Shown here piece by piece: positions 13,201 through 23,842 of a stretch of DNA of 64,000 bases; the stretch's first letter is position 1, and each line of letters begins with the position of its first letter. This stretch comes from Rhinopomastus cyanomelas (lineage: Eukaryota; Chordata; Aves; Bucerotiformes; Rhinopomastidae). Under the pieces are notes generated by a model. The model ran no database searches. It was not told where the DNA came from and saw only the letters and a list, made by a program, of their open reading frames with translations. The stretch lies in contig VXBP01005070.1 in the NCBI GenBank assembly GCA_013400115.1, forward strand, positions 115,393 through 179,392, written 5' to 3'. The position numbers and the translations under genes are program-made.

Positions 13201-16200
13201 CACTGTAGTCCTCCAGTGTGACAGGCTTCATCCTCCCACATCAACAAATCTTCTGTCTTGCTACACTGCTTGGACCTAGCACCTTGTCTAAGGAGATGGG
13301 ATATAAGCGTAGTAGTAGTAATCTCTAAAATTGTCTATTTTGATGCTAGTTTAATAGCTACAGTACAGATCTGTAATTCTTTTTTCTTTCATAAGAGGTA
13401 AAAGAAGGAAAAGCTGTGGTAGAAGTGATTGCATGGCTGTATCTTAAACTAGTGCCTGAATTAATGTTCCCCCCAAGTACACAACTCTCTGTATCCTGGT
13501 TATCATTCAGCTTTCCATTTGTTGAGTTGATGAATGTGCAATGTGTAGAAAAATTGAATCATCATAAACTTTGAATTTTAGGATGCACCTTGCAGGGAAG
13601 ATACACCATAGTATGCATTCCCTCTGTACCGAGAGGTGAAAATAAGGGGAGCATTGTCCTTCATTAAGGTGTCGTAAAATAAATTATGTGGTATAATGGG
13701 TTATATAATACATGCAAAATAACCTGATATAAAGCAATTTTTTTTGCTTGCTCTTGCTCTGCAACACTCTGTACACCCAGAGCACAGTGCTGAGCCAACA
13801 GTTTTGACTGCCTGTGGCAATTTAGCGATGGTAGCGGACAGTTGCAGCTATGGATAAATAAAGTGTCACAGAGCTCAGTGTAACAATGTCCTGTATATTT
13901 CTAGTGCAGGGAACTTGATATCAGTTACTTGAAGTGTTTATCTTGGTGATATTTCTCCTACAGACTTGTAAAGGTGGGGTTGGGTATGTTTGGGTTCTTT
14001 TTAATTGACACTGCTAGAAATTACCTTCTTCTTTTTTTTCCCCCAGCTGGAAATTGAAAATGCAAGACTAAAGAGTCTAAATAACTCCCTGTCTGACACT
14101 CTTCATACACAGTCAGTAACAAGTGTTATTTTGGAAGATGAAGGTGTTCTAGGCAGCATTGAGAATTCTTTTCAAAAGTTTTATGCGTTTTTAGACCTCC
14201 TTAAAGATGCTGGGTAGGTTATCGCTTATATAACTTTCTGCTGAATCTCTTTCAGAATTATCATCACAATGAAGTGTGCTTTCCTCTTCTAGATATGTAC
14301 TCACAAAGAGCAAAGGAAGCAAAATTAGCTATCTACCTATGGGTTACTCTTTTCTCTGTGACACAAAATATAGAATTATATTTGCATTGGTTTGGAAGGA
14401 ACTTTCAAAGGTCATCTAGTCTAACCCCTCTGCAGTGAGAAGGAATATAACCAATTAGATCAGGTTGTCCAGAGTCCCACCCAGCCTGGTGTGGAATGTT
14501 TCCAGCGATGGCACTTTTACCACCTCTGGGCAACCTGTTCCAGTGTTTCCCCACCCTCATTGCAAAAAATGTCTTCCTTCCTTCTGTTTGTTGCCTGTGC
14601 TTATTGGTGTAGAGACACTTCAGCTGGACCGTTGGCTGTGTTACCTTCCTAGAGGGGTTCCCCTTAATTCCCATGAGATATTTCACTGATGTTTCCCTGT
14701 TGCCTCCTACTCCCTCAGGAGCCCCTGGGGCTCATCTCTGTAAGACTTCAGCTCTCTTGCAGTGTCCCCAATATGCCTCATATCACCGGGCTGAGGGCCT
14801 TTGCTAGCGTCTTGCCTCTCTGACCAAGGTATGTCATTCCACAGCTTGTAATAGGCCTCATACTATCCTGCTTCTGCTTCAAATCAATTCTAAAGCCCAG
14901 TTAGTAAGCCTCGCAAATTCCTGAGCGAAGCCCGTTTTCTTCCCTTTGAGAAAGGTTGAATAATTATCCAAACAACATGCAGCTGAATTCATGTATCTAA
15001 CCTTGGGAAAGGCTTTCAGTAAGTCAATTCCAAAAGAAAAAAAAGTTCTATTAAAGTATGTTAGTCTTAGTTCTATTAAAGTCTTTATTGATCACCTGTG
15101 GGTCTTAGCGTTCATGTCGTAAGAAATGCTGAAATGCAATCAAATTGGCTCCAGAAAGTGTTCCATTGAATTTTCCCCCCTTTTACTACCTGAAATCCAG
15201 AAGTCTAGACAGATGAATGTACACTCTGTACTCAAGTTCTAGATTGTTTATTATTATTTGACATATTTGAGAGACATTGAGCTTGATGTAGCCAGCATGG
15301 TGATCTCATCCAGGAGAAGGAAGGAATTACATGGAAATACAGTCAATGTACTCTGCACCTTCAGAGAAACCACCTAAGATTTTATTTGCGTCCCCTGCCT
15401 CCTGCTTCTGTTCACCTTCAAACTGCAGTAATGTAACTTACCTGTAAAGTTCACCCTGAGGATGACTTCTAATTTAGTGCAAATCAATTGGTTGAACGGA
15501 CATCACTTTAAGAATGAATTTCAGACTTTGTAGGAAGGGAAAAATGCTTTTTCACTGCGGACTAGCCCTACATCTCTTCATCATTACAGGGAGCTACTGT
15601 GAATGTTACAGCATCCCAAACACTTTTCTTCTGAGTGTATAGATAATAAACTGTGCTATCACATGGCCGTGTTTGTGAAGTCTCTAATTAGGCTTGGCTG
15701 CTAGAGATTGTGCTAGTTTGGGAGACGTGCATCAGTCTTCTGCTTGAACAGTAGTAGACTTTCAGTCTTTGTTCTGCCTGACAGGGAGTGTGCTTGCCAG
15801 CAGCCTGCTCTGTCTGAGATCAATGCTAACCAGGAAAACGTCATTCTTAGCTGTATAACACTGAATGCAGAATGACAGTTTTGAACCTTCAGACTAATCA
15901 GGTGCAAAGATAGGAAAATACATGTACTTTCTTGTTTTTGTCTTTATTATACTCTTTTGGGCTTCCCAGAAAATAATGGGAAAACTATATTCAAAGCTTC
16001 AGAGAGAGTCAGTTTCTTCTTGTGGTTTTGAATGTTTAGGTCTTTCATAGTGTAAGTATTGTGTTATTTTCTGTTAAACTTTGTTTTACAGGCTTGGACA
16101 GCTTGCTGCATTAGCAGGGATAGACCAGTCAGATTTTGATCTCTTGGGGCATCCACAAATTAATTCTACTCTCACAAAGCCTGATAATGTGCTAATGGAG

Positions 16201-17844
16201 AAGTTTTTTGAAGAAAGAAGACAAGAACATACCCAGAACAGCACAGTGAGTCTAGAGAGGGAACACCAATGGCAATGTACTCAACACCATTCCATTAGTC
16301 TCCTCTGACTAAAAGTAATGATTACCAAATGATACATGAAATTACTACACTCTTTTGCTACAGCTGTATTTATGCAGATCATCATAATTTAACAATTAAT
16401 GTAAGCTTTTAAAGTTTGTAACAATTTGGAACATAAGCCATAATACTTTTTCATTTACTTAAGAAAATATTGTGATAATTATGTTGTTTCTCACTCTGAA
16501 ATACAAAATTCCAGAAGCGGCACCATCCATTAAAAATGGAAAATAGCTTTGACTGGGTTTTTAAGAAAGATTTAATAATGATATATAGTGGTTGTAAAAA
16601 AAGCCTTGGTGTGGTAGTAGAGGATAGAACAATATCACTATGCAAAAGACACATTTTCTTTTAATTAATTGTAGTGTATGTGTCAAGTCCTGTTATATTT
16701 CTGTATGGGCCATGCCATAAATTGCATACAACAATAAATTTGCAGTAAGGTTTTACTTTCTATTCTGAAGTCAATAAATATATAACCTTCTGGCTTTCTC
16801 AAAGGAGATGGTAAAGTTTCCTTTAAAACAAATAAAAAATTATTTCAGTTTGGGCTTGCCAAACTGAGTGTTCTTGGCTGATGGACTCTCCTGCACTGTG
16901 ACATGAAGTTATTTGTGCAATTTGTTTGAATCATCGTTTTTCCAATTCAGCTACATTGTAAGCTAACACTAAGTGTATTTTTAAGTATACATAGCAAAGG
17001 ATGATTACAAAAAGGTTTTGATTAAGAGTTACACTACTTTCATACTTATCTTCTAGTATTGCTTAGTTTTTATTCTTGCAGCAGCTAAATATTGTAGGAT
17101 AGCCTGTTGGGACCATACTGCTATGTGAACTGCAGGCAGTTTAGAATGGTAGACATGATTAGGCTTTGGCTTTTTCACTGTAACTGACACATTTCTGTGA
17201 TACAAAATTCAACCTAGATGTGAAATTGTAAAACGCATACTCTGTGGTTATCACTTAGCAATTGTCTGAAACTTGCTTGCTTTGAAAGATAATGAAGACT
17301 GTATAATTGCTATTATTTCTCAATATTTTCTAGATAATGAAGACTGTATGATTGCTGTTATTTCTCAATATTTTCTAGATTATGTAAAGTATTTATGTTG
17401 CTATGCAGATTTTAGTATATGGCAGTTGTGGTACTGGACTTATTTTTCTACAGTTGCTTCAGTATCTTAATTGGAATTTCTTTATTTCAGGACTGTCCCG
17501 GGGACATCCATGTCCCTGTTCCTGGCACACTTCCATCTCACATGGTTGTGAATAGAGAAATAAAAGAGCTTCAGTCACTTGGGCAGCAGTACCAGCCTGT
17601 ATCACAGAAAGAAAGCAAAGCTGAAGCTATTAACAGAAATGAAGAGGGGAGATCTAGAAGTAGCACTCCAACGTTACCTGAGAGGAGACTTAAACCAAAT
17701 GAACATGCAAAAGGACATCACTCAGGAAGACAACTGGCTGCCAGTCTGCATTCACTTTCTGATTCCAGTGTACATAGTAAAAGTAGTGGTAGCAGAATAT
17801 CTAGTCTTGCTTCTGGCGAAAAAAGCAAAAGTTCCCTAAAGTAG
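1144..17844 (+). CDS. CEP78: CEP78, centrosomal protein 78 (C-terminal 395 residues, 8 exons; 5' part outside the window)
   Basis: Eight exons (1144-1252, 3941-4076, 4867-4912, 6023-6166, 12331-12408, 14047-14213, 16092-16245, 17491-17844) have AG/GT borders and matching phases. They join to 1,188 nt, 395 codons plus stop. The first exon is internal, so the N-terminal leucine-rich repeats lie upstream of the window. Seen here: a basic segment (NRQKKRTIVLG), a stretch with the PWRTAER motif, a charged heptad-like segment spanning the 12331 and 14047 exons (LELEECMEKLKEEQ... then LEIENARLKSLNNSL) that fits the known C-terminal coiled coil, a conserved block (GSIENSFQKFYAFLDLLKDAG, LGQLAALAGIDQSDF), and a Ser/Lys-rich tail. 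Known family role: a centriole and basal-body protein that binds the DCAF1-containing EDD-DYRK2 ubiquitin ligase and acts in ciliogenesis; human loss causes cone-rod dystrophy with hearing loss. Identity rests on remembered similarity and on PSAT1 lying next downstream, as in human. Confidence 0.93.
2211..2391 (-). mobile_element. CR1 LINE 3' fragment
   Basis: It begins with the complement of the CR1 3' tail (ATCATAGAATCATTAGGG) and continues through the typical 'GGAAGGGACCTCGAAAGATC' block to the conserved end of ORF2. It is 5'-truncated. Confidence 0.9.
2551..3465 (+). mobile_element. CR1 LINE fragment interrupted by an LTR
   Basis: CR1 sequence runs from 2551 to about 2920, is broken by an antisense LTR, and resumes at about 3395 (GACTAGGTGACCTTTAAAGG) to the tail at 3465 (TCTGTGATTCTCTG). 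The two halves join at the expected place in the CR1 3' region. The ORF2 remnant is full of stops. Confidence 0.85.
2921..3394 (-). mobile_element. Probable ERV solo LTR nested in CR1
   Basis: Read on the minus strand, it has a TATA box (2980-2987) followed about 20 bases later by AATAAA (2958-2963), the compact arrangement of an avian retroviral LTR. It lies entirely inside the CR1 copy at 2551-3465. A 13-nt sequence (GCTGCTTRCTGCA) sits at both edges (2908-2920 and 3382-3394), longer than a normal 4-6 bp target duplication, so the exact ends are uncertain. No viral genes are present. Confidence 0.6.
3545..3557 (+). promoter_or_regulatory. CTCF-like motif in CEP78 intron
   Basis: CCACTAGAGGGCA fully matches the CTCF core consensus CCASYAGRKGGCA. 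Two further matches in the same orientation lie at 5366-5378 and 9948-9960. Confidence 0.4.
3941..4076 (+). CDS. CEP78: CEP78 internal exon 2 of 8 in the window
   Basis: The acceptor ATACAG is at 3935-3940 and the donor GTGAGG at 4077. The carried G plus GC makes glycine, then the frame reads LLSKTSVNLGKKNTSVKD and ends in PWRTAERARRCR. It leaves two bases (AG) for the next exon. Confidence 0.9.
4867..4912 (+). CDS. CEP78: CEP78 micro-exon 3 of 8 in the window (46 nt)
   Basis: This short exon has acceptor CTGTAG at 4861-4866 and donor GTATTG at 4913. Its first A completes Arg, followed by EEPVDSTEELPVNIQ. It restores phase 0, exactly what the exons on both sides need. Confidence 0.85.
5366..5378 (+). 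promoter_or_regulatory. CTCF-like motif in CEP78 intron
   Basis: CCACCAGAGGGCG, preceded by GCC, is a good CTCF core match in the + orientation. It falls at the edge of a possible retroviral remnant (5395-5830), so it might also be repeat-borne. Confidence 0.4.
5395..5830. mobile_element. Possible endogenous retroviral remnant
   Basis: This stretch is pyrimidine-rich and more GC-rich than its surroundings, with phrases (for example TTTGCCTGTCCAGCAATTTT, CTTAAATAGACTTTCCCAGA) that I associate with avian ERV LTR copies. I see no clear termini or target duplication, so this is a weak call from memory. Confidence 0.3.
6023..6166 (+). CDS. CEP78: CEP78 internal exon 4 of 8 in the window
   Basis: The acceptor TATTAG ends at 6022 and the donor GTAAGA starts at 6167; 144 nt, phase 0 to 0. 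It starts TGIPVKVTLESASASETED. The alternative acceptor ACAG four bases downstream would put a stop within four codons, so the upstream AG was chosen. An intron of about 6.2 kb, loaded with CR1 copies and the assembly gap, follows. Confidence 0.88.
6424..7063 (-). mobile_element. CR1 LINE fragment with reverse transcriptase motif, broken by an assembly gap
   Basis: The 3' tail is at the left (ATCATAGAATCATAGAATC). The minus strand encodes the ORF2 C-terminus (CSDRMRGNGCKLEHRRFHIN...) left of the gap. On the right it encodes the reverse transcriptase block GVPQGSVLGPVLFNLFIDDL, with FAD at the gap edge. A full CR1 has roughly 700 bases between these parts, but the gap is only 129 N. The frame is relatively well preserved, suggesting a younger copy. 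Confidence 0.93.
6714..6842. other. Assembly gap (129 N)
   Basis: A run of N lies inside a CR1 copy within a CEP78 intron. The missing CR1 segment should be longer than the gap, so the stated size may be an estimate or the element may carry a deletion. Confidence 0.99.
7245..7516 (+). mobile_element. CR1 LINE 3' fragment
   Basis: CR1 ORF2 C-terminal coding sequence (AVKHWKRLPRDVVESPFLIV) is followed by the 3' UTR and the tail ATGAATCTATGATTCTTTG. 5'-truncated. Confidence 0.9.
8580..9298 (+). mobile_element. CR1 LINE fragment (about 0.7 kb)
   Basis: It starts in the ORF2 segment GAGGAAGAACAACACCATGC and runs to the tail CCATTCTATTGTTCTCTG. Many frameshifts and stops make it an old copy. Confidence 0.88.
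9392..9469. repeat. Perfect tandem duplication, 2 x 39 bp
   Basis: The unit at 9392-9430 (starting TTTGTGGCTGGTAATGTGAG) is repeated without change at 9431-9469, and five further bases of a third unit follow. It lies in a CEP78 intron just after a CR1 copy. Confidence 0.97.
9948..9960 (+). promoter_or_regulatory. CTCF-like motif in CEP78 intron
   Basis: CCACTAGAGGGCA, the same 13 bases as at 3545-3557, is a full core match in + orientation in otherwise AT-rich non-repeat sequence. Confidence 0.4.
11325..11480 (+). mobile_element. CR1 LINE internal fragment
   Basis: The sequence follows the CR1 ORF2 segment 'GTAGATGAGAAGCTTGACAT' through 'AGCTGTATCCTGGACTTTAT'. Both ends are truncated and there is no 3' tail. 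Confidence 0.7.
12331..12408 (+). CDS. CEP78: CEP78 internal exon 5 of 8 in the window (coiled-coil start)
   Basis: The acceptor GATAG ends at 12330 and the donor GTAATG starts at 12409; 26 codons, phase 0. The sequence LELEECMEKLKEEQRTRVRA is highly charged with heptad-like leucine/methionine spacing and runs on into the next exon. Confidence 0.9.
14047..14213 (+). CDS. CEP78: CEP78 internal exon 6 of 8 in the window
   Basis: A long polypyrimidine tract ends in CCCCAG at 14046, and the donor is GTAGGT at 14214. It begins LEIENARLKSLNNSLSDTL (end of the coiled coil) and contains VLGSIENSFQKF, a well-conserved block of vertebrate CEP78. It leaves GG, which the next exon completes to glycine. 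Confidence 0.93.
14371..14600 (-). mobile_element. CR1 LINE 3' fragment
   Basis: The complement of the CR1 end (TTGGAAGGAACTTTCAAAGG, GTCATCTAGTCTAACCCCTC) continues into the ORF2 C-terminus (FAMRVGKHWNRLPRG on the minus strand). The following 250 bases look different and are not assigned. Confidence 0.8.
16092..16245 (+). CDS. CEP78: CEP78 internal exon 7 of 8 in the window
   Basis: The acceptor TTTACAG ends at 16091 and the donor GTGAGT starts at 16246. It reads LGQLAALAGIDQSDFDLLGH and ends FFEERRQEHTQNST. The open frame continues about 60 nt past the donor but that tail is intron. Confidence 0.92.
17288..17377. repeat. Tandem duplication, 2 x 45 bp
   Basis: The unit at 17288-17332 (starting GATAATGAAGACTGTATAAT) recurs at 17333-17377 with two substitutions. 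It lies in the last CEP78 intron, about 110 bases before the terminal exon. Confidence 0.95.
17491..17844 (+). CDS. CEP78: CEP78 terminal coding exon
   Basis: The acceptor TTTATTTCAG ends at 17490, and the frame runs 117 codons to the TAG at 17842-17844. It starts DCPGDIHVPVPGTLPSHMVV and ends in a low-complexity Ser/Lys/Gly tail (SKSSGSRISSLASGEKSKSS), probably disordered. The 3' UTR follows directly. Confidence 0.92.
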   Translation, partial: DCPGDIHVPVPGTLPSHMVVNREIKELQSLGQQYQPVSQKESKAEAINRNEEGRSRSSTPTLPERRLKPNEHAKGHHSGRQLAASLHSLSDSSVHSKSSGSRISSLASGEKSKSSLK

Positions 17845-18043
17845 TGCATCCCTAGAGCAAGTAAAATGGCAATGCCAAATAATGGGGCAAGAGGAGACCT
17901 AAGTAGACTATAGAGAGTAAACTGCTCTAGAATAGTTGTATAGGATCTGGCTCTGAAACACAAGGAAGTATTCAAGTGTTAGCCGTGTTTGAAATGGTTC
18001 TAAAATGTTTGGACTGTTCTTTAGACTTGTGAGATTAAAAAGA

Positions 18044-18049
18044 AATAAA
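18044..18049 (+). terminator. CEP78 proximal polyadenylation signal (AATAAA)
   Basis: AATAAA lies 200 bases after the CEP78 stop and is followed by T-rich sequence (poly-T at about 18080-18091), the usual arrangement for cleavage and polyadenylation. A second AATAAA at 18310-18315 could give a longer transcript. Confidence 0.65.
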
Positions 18050-18309
18050 TTTTGGTTGCCTCAAAGTACTTTGTGATTTATTTTTTTTTTAGTAAAGTAC
18101 TGCAGACCTCATAAACATGTAAAATGTTGCGTGCTATTTAGTGTTCTTGTTTCATGCTTGCATTTGTCACTAGGTTTTTATTTCTGGAAACATCTGGTGT
18201 GCTGTTAGAATAGTGCACTTCAGTTTGTACTACATACAAAGGATTCCTGGCCTATGAATTTTATTATGTATCGCAGGTTTCACTGTAAGAGTGTAAGCTA
18301 TTTTGAGCT

Positions 18310-18315
18310 AATAAA
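18310..18315 (+). terminator. CEP78 possible distal polyadenylation signal (AATAAA)
   Basis: This second AATAAA is followed within about 30 bases by a T-rich stretch (TTTTTCCAGGGTTTATTT). It may define an alternative 3' end; sequence alone does not say which signal is used. Confidence 0.4.
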
Positions 18316-18547
18316 AATAATTTGAGTACAGATTTTTCCAGGGTTTATTTCCAGTGTATTGCAATTGCAGTGGGGAAAAAATTTGGTTTAGGGCAAGCAA
18401 TTTAGGGTTTAGGGCACCAATTCATATGTAGTAGTGTGTGGATGTGGCATTCCCAAAAATATCAGATGTTTTGAGATTTGAAAATGAGCCCAGAAACACG
18501 TCTGCAAGAAATATGTAAATACAGTCATGCTTCTGTTTCTGTGACTG

Positions 18548-18615
18548 CAGATCACAGAAGGGATTCAGATCATGTTGGAATGAAACTCTAGAGGATGTCT
18601 AGTCCAGCTCCATTA
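18548..18615 (-). mobile_element. Degenerate CR1 3' end
   Basis: The minus strand resembles the CR1 3' end (GGACTAGACATCCTCTAGAG, then a CTGTGAT tail) with many changes. Short and old. Confidence 0.45.
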
Positions 18616-19760
18616 GTTTGCTCTCAGGACCTAGAGAAATATGAGAACGTAAAAGAAAACCATTGTTAGAAAACTCCCAGGGCTTCTTGCTCCTGTCCTT
18701 TTGCAAAGGCAGCTGGATTGCAGCTTCTGACCAGAGTATAGAGTAACAGATTTAACTCGTGGCACAGAAAATAATTTTGCTTTGCACCTGAAATGATGTT
18801 TTAAAGTTTCACTTCAGTATGGCAGTATCCTTTTTTATGTTAGTACAGTTGCTTAACTCTCACAGGAAGGCAATTGGTCAAGAGCCTAATAGAGTAATTG
18901 CGTTTGGGAATGGTTTTAGACATAAAGAAGATGTTAAACAGTTAAGCAAGCTTTAGGAAAAGCATTTTTAAGTAACAAAGTATGCCTTTAGAAGAATGGA
19001 ACAAGTAAACTGTTCTAGTGCCACGTTTAAGCCTAAGTCCTTTGGAATAGTAATGTCCGTCAATCTTAACTCTGAATGAACCAGGCATTTTTATTTCCTT
19101 ACATACACTTTCTAGTGTCATTCTTGATTTAAAACAGATTTCTGAAATTGCAGTAGTGAACTCTGGGTACTAGAATCTGACATGGAATGCATATTTTGAT
19201 AAGAAGGTCAAATACTGAGTATGTGCAGCGGCCATGAAATCCACTTTTTTGGAAAACCAGACTAAATATTTTGCGGATGTAAAATCTCAGCTTTGGTAGT
19301 ATTACTTTGGAGTCTCTTTCTTGGCAGTGTGTATTCCATTTGCAGAGGGTGGTGGAGCCATGGAAGGTATTTTTCACATACAGAAATCAAGCAAATTGAT
19401 TTGGGCTGAAGTGTAGGGGGTGGAAATACTGTGTAACTTCCTTTATAGTCGTCTGTCATGAAAATTCTGGAACACAGCAGATCTGTAGAAATTCCTGACT
19501 CAAATTGCTTGACAGTTATAAAGAAACCCCTGGATCCTCAAATGGAATTTGTCTACTGAGCAAATAGCACAAGATTACTTTAGCTATTGCAGTGTTGCAC
19601 AATTAATTGCACAACCAAAGTATTAAGTCTACTGATTTTGTCACTTCAGAGTAATAGCAGGTAATATATTAATCTGTGGTGCCTTAGATTGTCTCCTAGG
19701 CATTTGAGATCTGTTGCTTCATTCATGATTCTCTGCTTGTAGTTGTGGTTTGAATTATTA

Positions 19761-20520
19761 TCACAGTATCACAGTAATGATAAGGTTGGAAAAGACCTTA
19801 AAGATCATCCAGTCCAACCTATCCAAATAAACCCAGTAATCCTAACATCTAACATCTAGATCATCTAGATCATGCCACTCAGCACCTCATCCAGCCTAAC
19901 TTTGAATACTTCCAGGGACGGTGACTCAACCACCTCTGTGGATAGCCCATTCCAAAACCAGATCACTCTCTCGGTGAAAAATCTTTTCCTAATGTCAAGT
20001 CTAAACCTCCTCTGATGGAGCTTAAGACGAGGAACCCTTGTCTTGTCTCCAGTGGCCAGGGAGAAAAGACTGCCCCCCACCTGACTACAACCACCTTTCA
20101 GATAGTTATAGACAGTGATAAGATCACCCCTGAGCCTCCTCTTTTCCAGACTAAACAAACCCAGCTCCCTCAGCCTCTCCTCGTAGGGCTTGTCTTCCAG
20201 CCCCTTAACCAATCGAGTTGCCCTTCTTTGGACTCATTCCAGCACCTCGACATCTTTCTTAAACTGAGGGGCCCAGAACTGAACACCATACTCCAGGTGC
20301 AGTCCAACCATGCTGAATACAGGGGAAGGATAACCTCCCTTGACCTGCTGGCCACACCATTCTTGATGCAGGCCAGGATGTCATTGGCCCTCTTGGCCGC
20401 CTGGGCACACTGCTGACTCATGTTAAGTTTGCTATCCACTAACACCCCCAAGTCTCTCTCTACCTGAGAATTCTCTAAGAACTCCATTCCCAGCCTATAG
20501 TTCTTCTGATTATGTGCAAT
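19761..20520 (-). mobile_element. CR1 LINE fragment (about 0.76 kb)
   Basis: The 3' tail is at the left with the CACAGTATCACAGTAATGAT form. The minus strand has long open stretches (YEERLRELGLFSLEKRRLRG; ERDLGVLVDSKLNMSQQCAQ) of the ORF2 region after the reverse transcriptase. One of the better-preserved copies, in the CEP78-PSAT1 spacer. Confidence 0.93.
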
Positions 20521-23500
20521 CAATTTCTTCAGCTTTAGAATGCTGTGTGTTTTCTTTTAAAAACCAAAGCTCTAAAGCTAATCACTGTGAGATGGTGGAC
20601 ATGAAGTCAGAAGTGTTTAGGTTTGTGAGATTAGGAATCAAGAATCTGTTACTTGTCCTCAAAAATACCATGAACTTAAACCATTTTATGTCTTGTATGC
20701 CTATAAGTAGGTGGCATGGATACCTTTAATGTTAAATACTACTGGTATTTGCTTTTAAAGTATGAGTTATGTCAAAAACACTTTTAAAGTGAAATTGACC
20801 AGGCAGTATATAACTGAGGGGTGTATTCTTTCAGTGAGACTAGCACTTAACTCTTTTTTGTTTTACCCCAATAAGAAACATGAAGGATTCTCCATCTCAT
20901 CACGTGTGGTGTTGTGTAATGGTGAGAATATGGAACACGTATTTTGTATGTAGTTGAATGCTGTATCTGAAGTCAGTAGAGGTGATGGATATAAGTTACC
21001 TGAGGGAGGTAAAAATTATCATAAGTAATTTTTAATGGTATCTTGAATATTTCAGTAGTTTTAAGGATATTACTAATTATTTGAAATTATGCTTTAAAAA
21101 ACCCACTATGTTGTATACAGAAATATATTTAAAGTATTTTAATGAAAAGAAAAATAATGTAGTGTATAAATACACATTTTAAATTATTATGAAATCATTT
21201 TACCCTGAGTTTGGAAAGAAACTGTTTTAACCTCTTGCTGTTAATGTTTTACACATTTGTCTGCGTTATTGTTTGACATAAAATCCTGAAATCAATAGAC
21301 CAGCTATTTGCTAGAGAACATGTTACTGTTTACTTAAAAAAACCCAAGCATTTTTTCATTTATTCATTTGGGCTCCCCAAGAGTTACTTTTCACACTTCA
21401 AAACTGCAGTGTTGGGAGACACAGGTCTGAAGAACAAAAGCTTAAACCTTTGTCTGAACCACCTGCATTTTGCTTTAAGTTCTGCCCAAATTTGCTAATC
21501 TTGCTAGTTTGCTGGACCAGACATCCCAGGTACTCCCTGAAACAGCTGCCGGATTGCTGTGTAGTCGGTGTTATTTATCTTCTAATGATTACGTCAGTTT
21601 GTCTGTTGTAACAGCCAGGGGACTCATGTGCGCATGTTCTCTTTGACCCAGCTGATTGTTTCCAGCAGGAGTCAATGGGAGGTTTTTCTGTCCAGTATAA
21701 CATGAAGTTACGATGACCCCAAAATAAGTTCACAGAAAACGCTGAAACTTTATTTAAATCTTACACTTTCTCTGATGTTGTTCTGCTTTGATTTGCCAGT
21801 TATACATGCTGGTATATACAGTTCTCTCTGTTTCTTTGTTAGTTGTACAAATTAACATTCATCAGCAGAGAGCTGGCACTTGAAGGGTCAGGTTCTCTGT
21901 CAAATGCTATAAGCGAAAAGCATCCCTGAAGTGATGGTTTTGAAAGCTTGTGTTTTGTATTGGATGACTGTAGGTAGCAGTATAAGGATTGTATATATAT
22001 AATCATTAATAAATATAAATCATTTTTGGTAGCAAAACATTAAAATAGGAGACATTTCAATTCATAGAAACAAAACTGGCATTTTACTATTCCTCTTTAT
22101 TATTTCTAACTGCCAAATCACAGTAATTTCTTGCATGTAGCAAAACCAGACTGTACTGCATTCAGGAAACTCTGGTTTGCACATCCTTGCAATTTTACTT
22201 ACTTCTTACCAAGGCACAGTGTGAAATGGGTTTCCTGAAGCTCTGGGTAGAAAGGATTCTGTGGTCTGATGGCACGGGAGCTGCTATTTTTGGGCCTTCT
22301 TGTCATTATGGGACTCAACTGAACTGAAAATCTACAATACCTGGTATTTATTCCCCATTCTCTGAGCAGATACCAGCACCAGCTTGCCTGAGTTTGTGTT
22401 CTAAGGTTTCTGCCAGAGGTCTGAATTACACTTTTAATTCCAAAGTTTTGATTTGCATTGTGGTTTGTGCTACACAGGATTCAAGGCTGTTTCTGCTTGG
22501 ATGGTGAAGCATTTCCTGTAGTAGTGGTCACGTTTCCTGTCCTGCATGACCATCCTAAACTGTTTCTGACTTGTTCTGGTACCCATTACTGCCTAGGACA
22601 TGTTTTCCCTGTAGGCTGGAGTATGAAGGTGCCTCTTCGGGCAGATGTTTTTTAATACCAGGAGAAACTAATACAGGGAGCCCCTATCTTTTAAGTTTAA
22701 GCTTGCTTCTGTTTGAGATTCTAGTCAAAAGAATTACGTTGTGGTCACATCTGTGTTGCTATTGAGCATTTCTGGGGAGGCTTCTATTTAACTAGAACTA
22801 ATTTTAATAAGTAGTCTAGTTGTTCTGGGTGGTCTGAGCACACTTTAAAATTGCTTTGGTGTTTTTCCAGCCTTTAATGTCTGTAGAGTTTGCTATTGTC
22901 CCTTTAGAACTAAGGGAGGGTTCTGGTATCTGAAAGTAATTTTCATAGATTTTTCTGAAACTATTACTGAAATTAAGGTTCTCTTAGCTTTAAAATGGCT
23001 GTCTCTATTTACAATATTTTTGACTATTTAACTTGCAAAAGATTAATTAAGTATGAGATCAGGTTAGTATCTGTATATTCCTTTTATCTTTCAAGCTATT
23101 ACTAGGCTTAATGATTTGAGTAGTATTTCTTCAGTTAAATAATTTGTAGTGCAGAATGACTTTTGTATAAATCTCAGTATTCCCAAAATAATGGGCATCA
23201 GCACTTTAAATTCTGAAAACAAAATGAAAATGCAGGTTTGGTACACAGACAGTGATGCTGACAATTTATGCTTGGTGAATGTGCACAGGGCTAAAGGAGG
23301 ACCAGCACCATGGGTACCAGAGGGCAAAGTAAGGTGTTCAAGAGCTGTGCTTTACTCAGTTGTACATGACAATAATGAGTTTCATCCATGGCACTTGAAA
23401 ATTCTGGGATTCTGTAAAGCCGATATCTTCTCAGTCATACTTAGTGGCTTGTTTAGTCGAAATTTATTTACTGCTACTACCTTTAAAATAACTTCTGAAA

Positions 23501-23842
23501 ACAGCCTGTAAGGCAGTACATCTCTCACTAAAGTAGAAGAAATTGGATCAGCTAAAGTCTTTCCTTCAGTTAAACCAATTTAATTGTAATAGGAATGTTT
23601 TCAATGAACTTCACCAAGGTCTCTGTGAAAGAATGGTTTAGTGTTTAGGGACATCAGCCTAACAACTGGCAGACTCAAGGCAAGTTTCTGGTCTGACATC
23701 CATTCCATGAAGTTAAGTTTGACAGCTCTCTTGTTTTCTTTCCTTTTCTGTGAAATCCAAACAGCAATTTCTCTGCAATGGCCTGTTTGGGGGAACCAGC
23801 ACACAACAGATGGGTACTTTACACAGATTCGCAGATTTGCAG

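Noticed and set aside
23149..23511. 120-codon open frame in the CEP78-PSAT1 spacer
   Set aside because: No recognisable domain, no splice or promoter context, ordinary AT-rich composition; its length is within chance for non-coding DNA.
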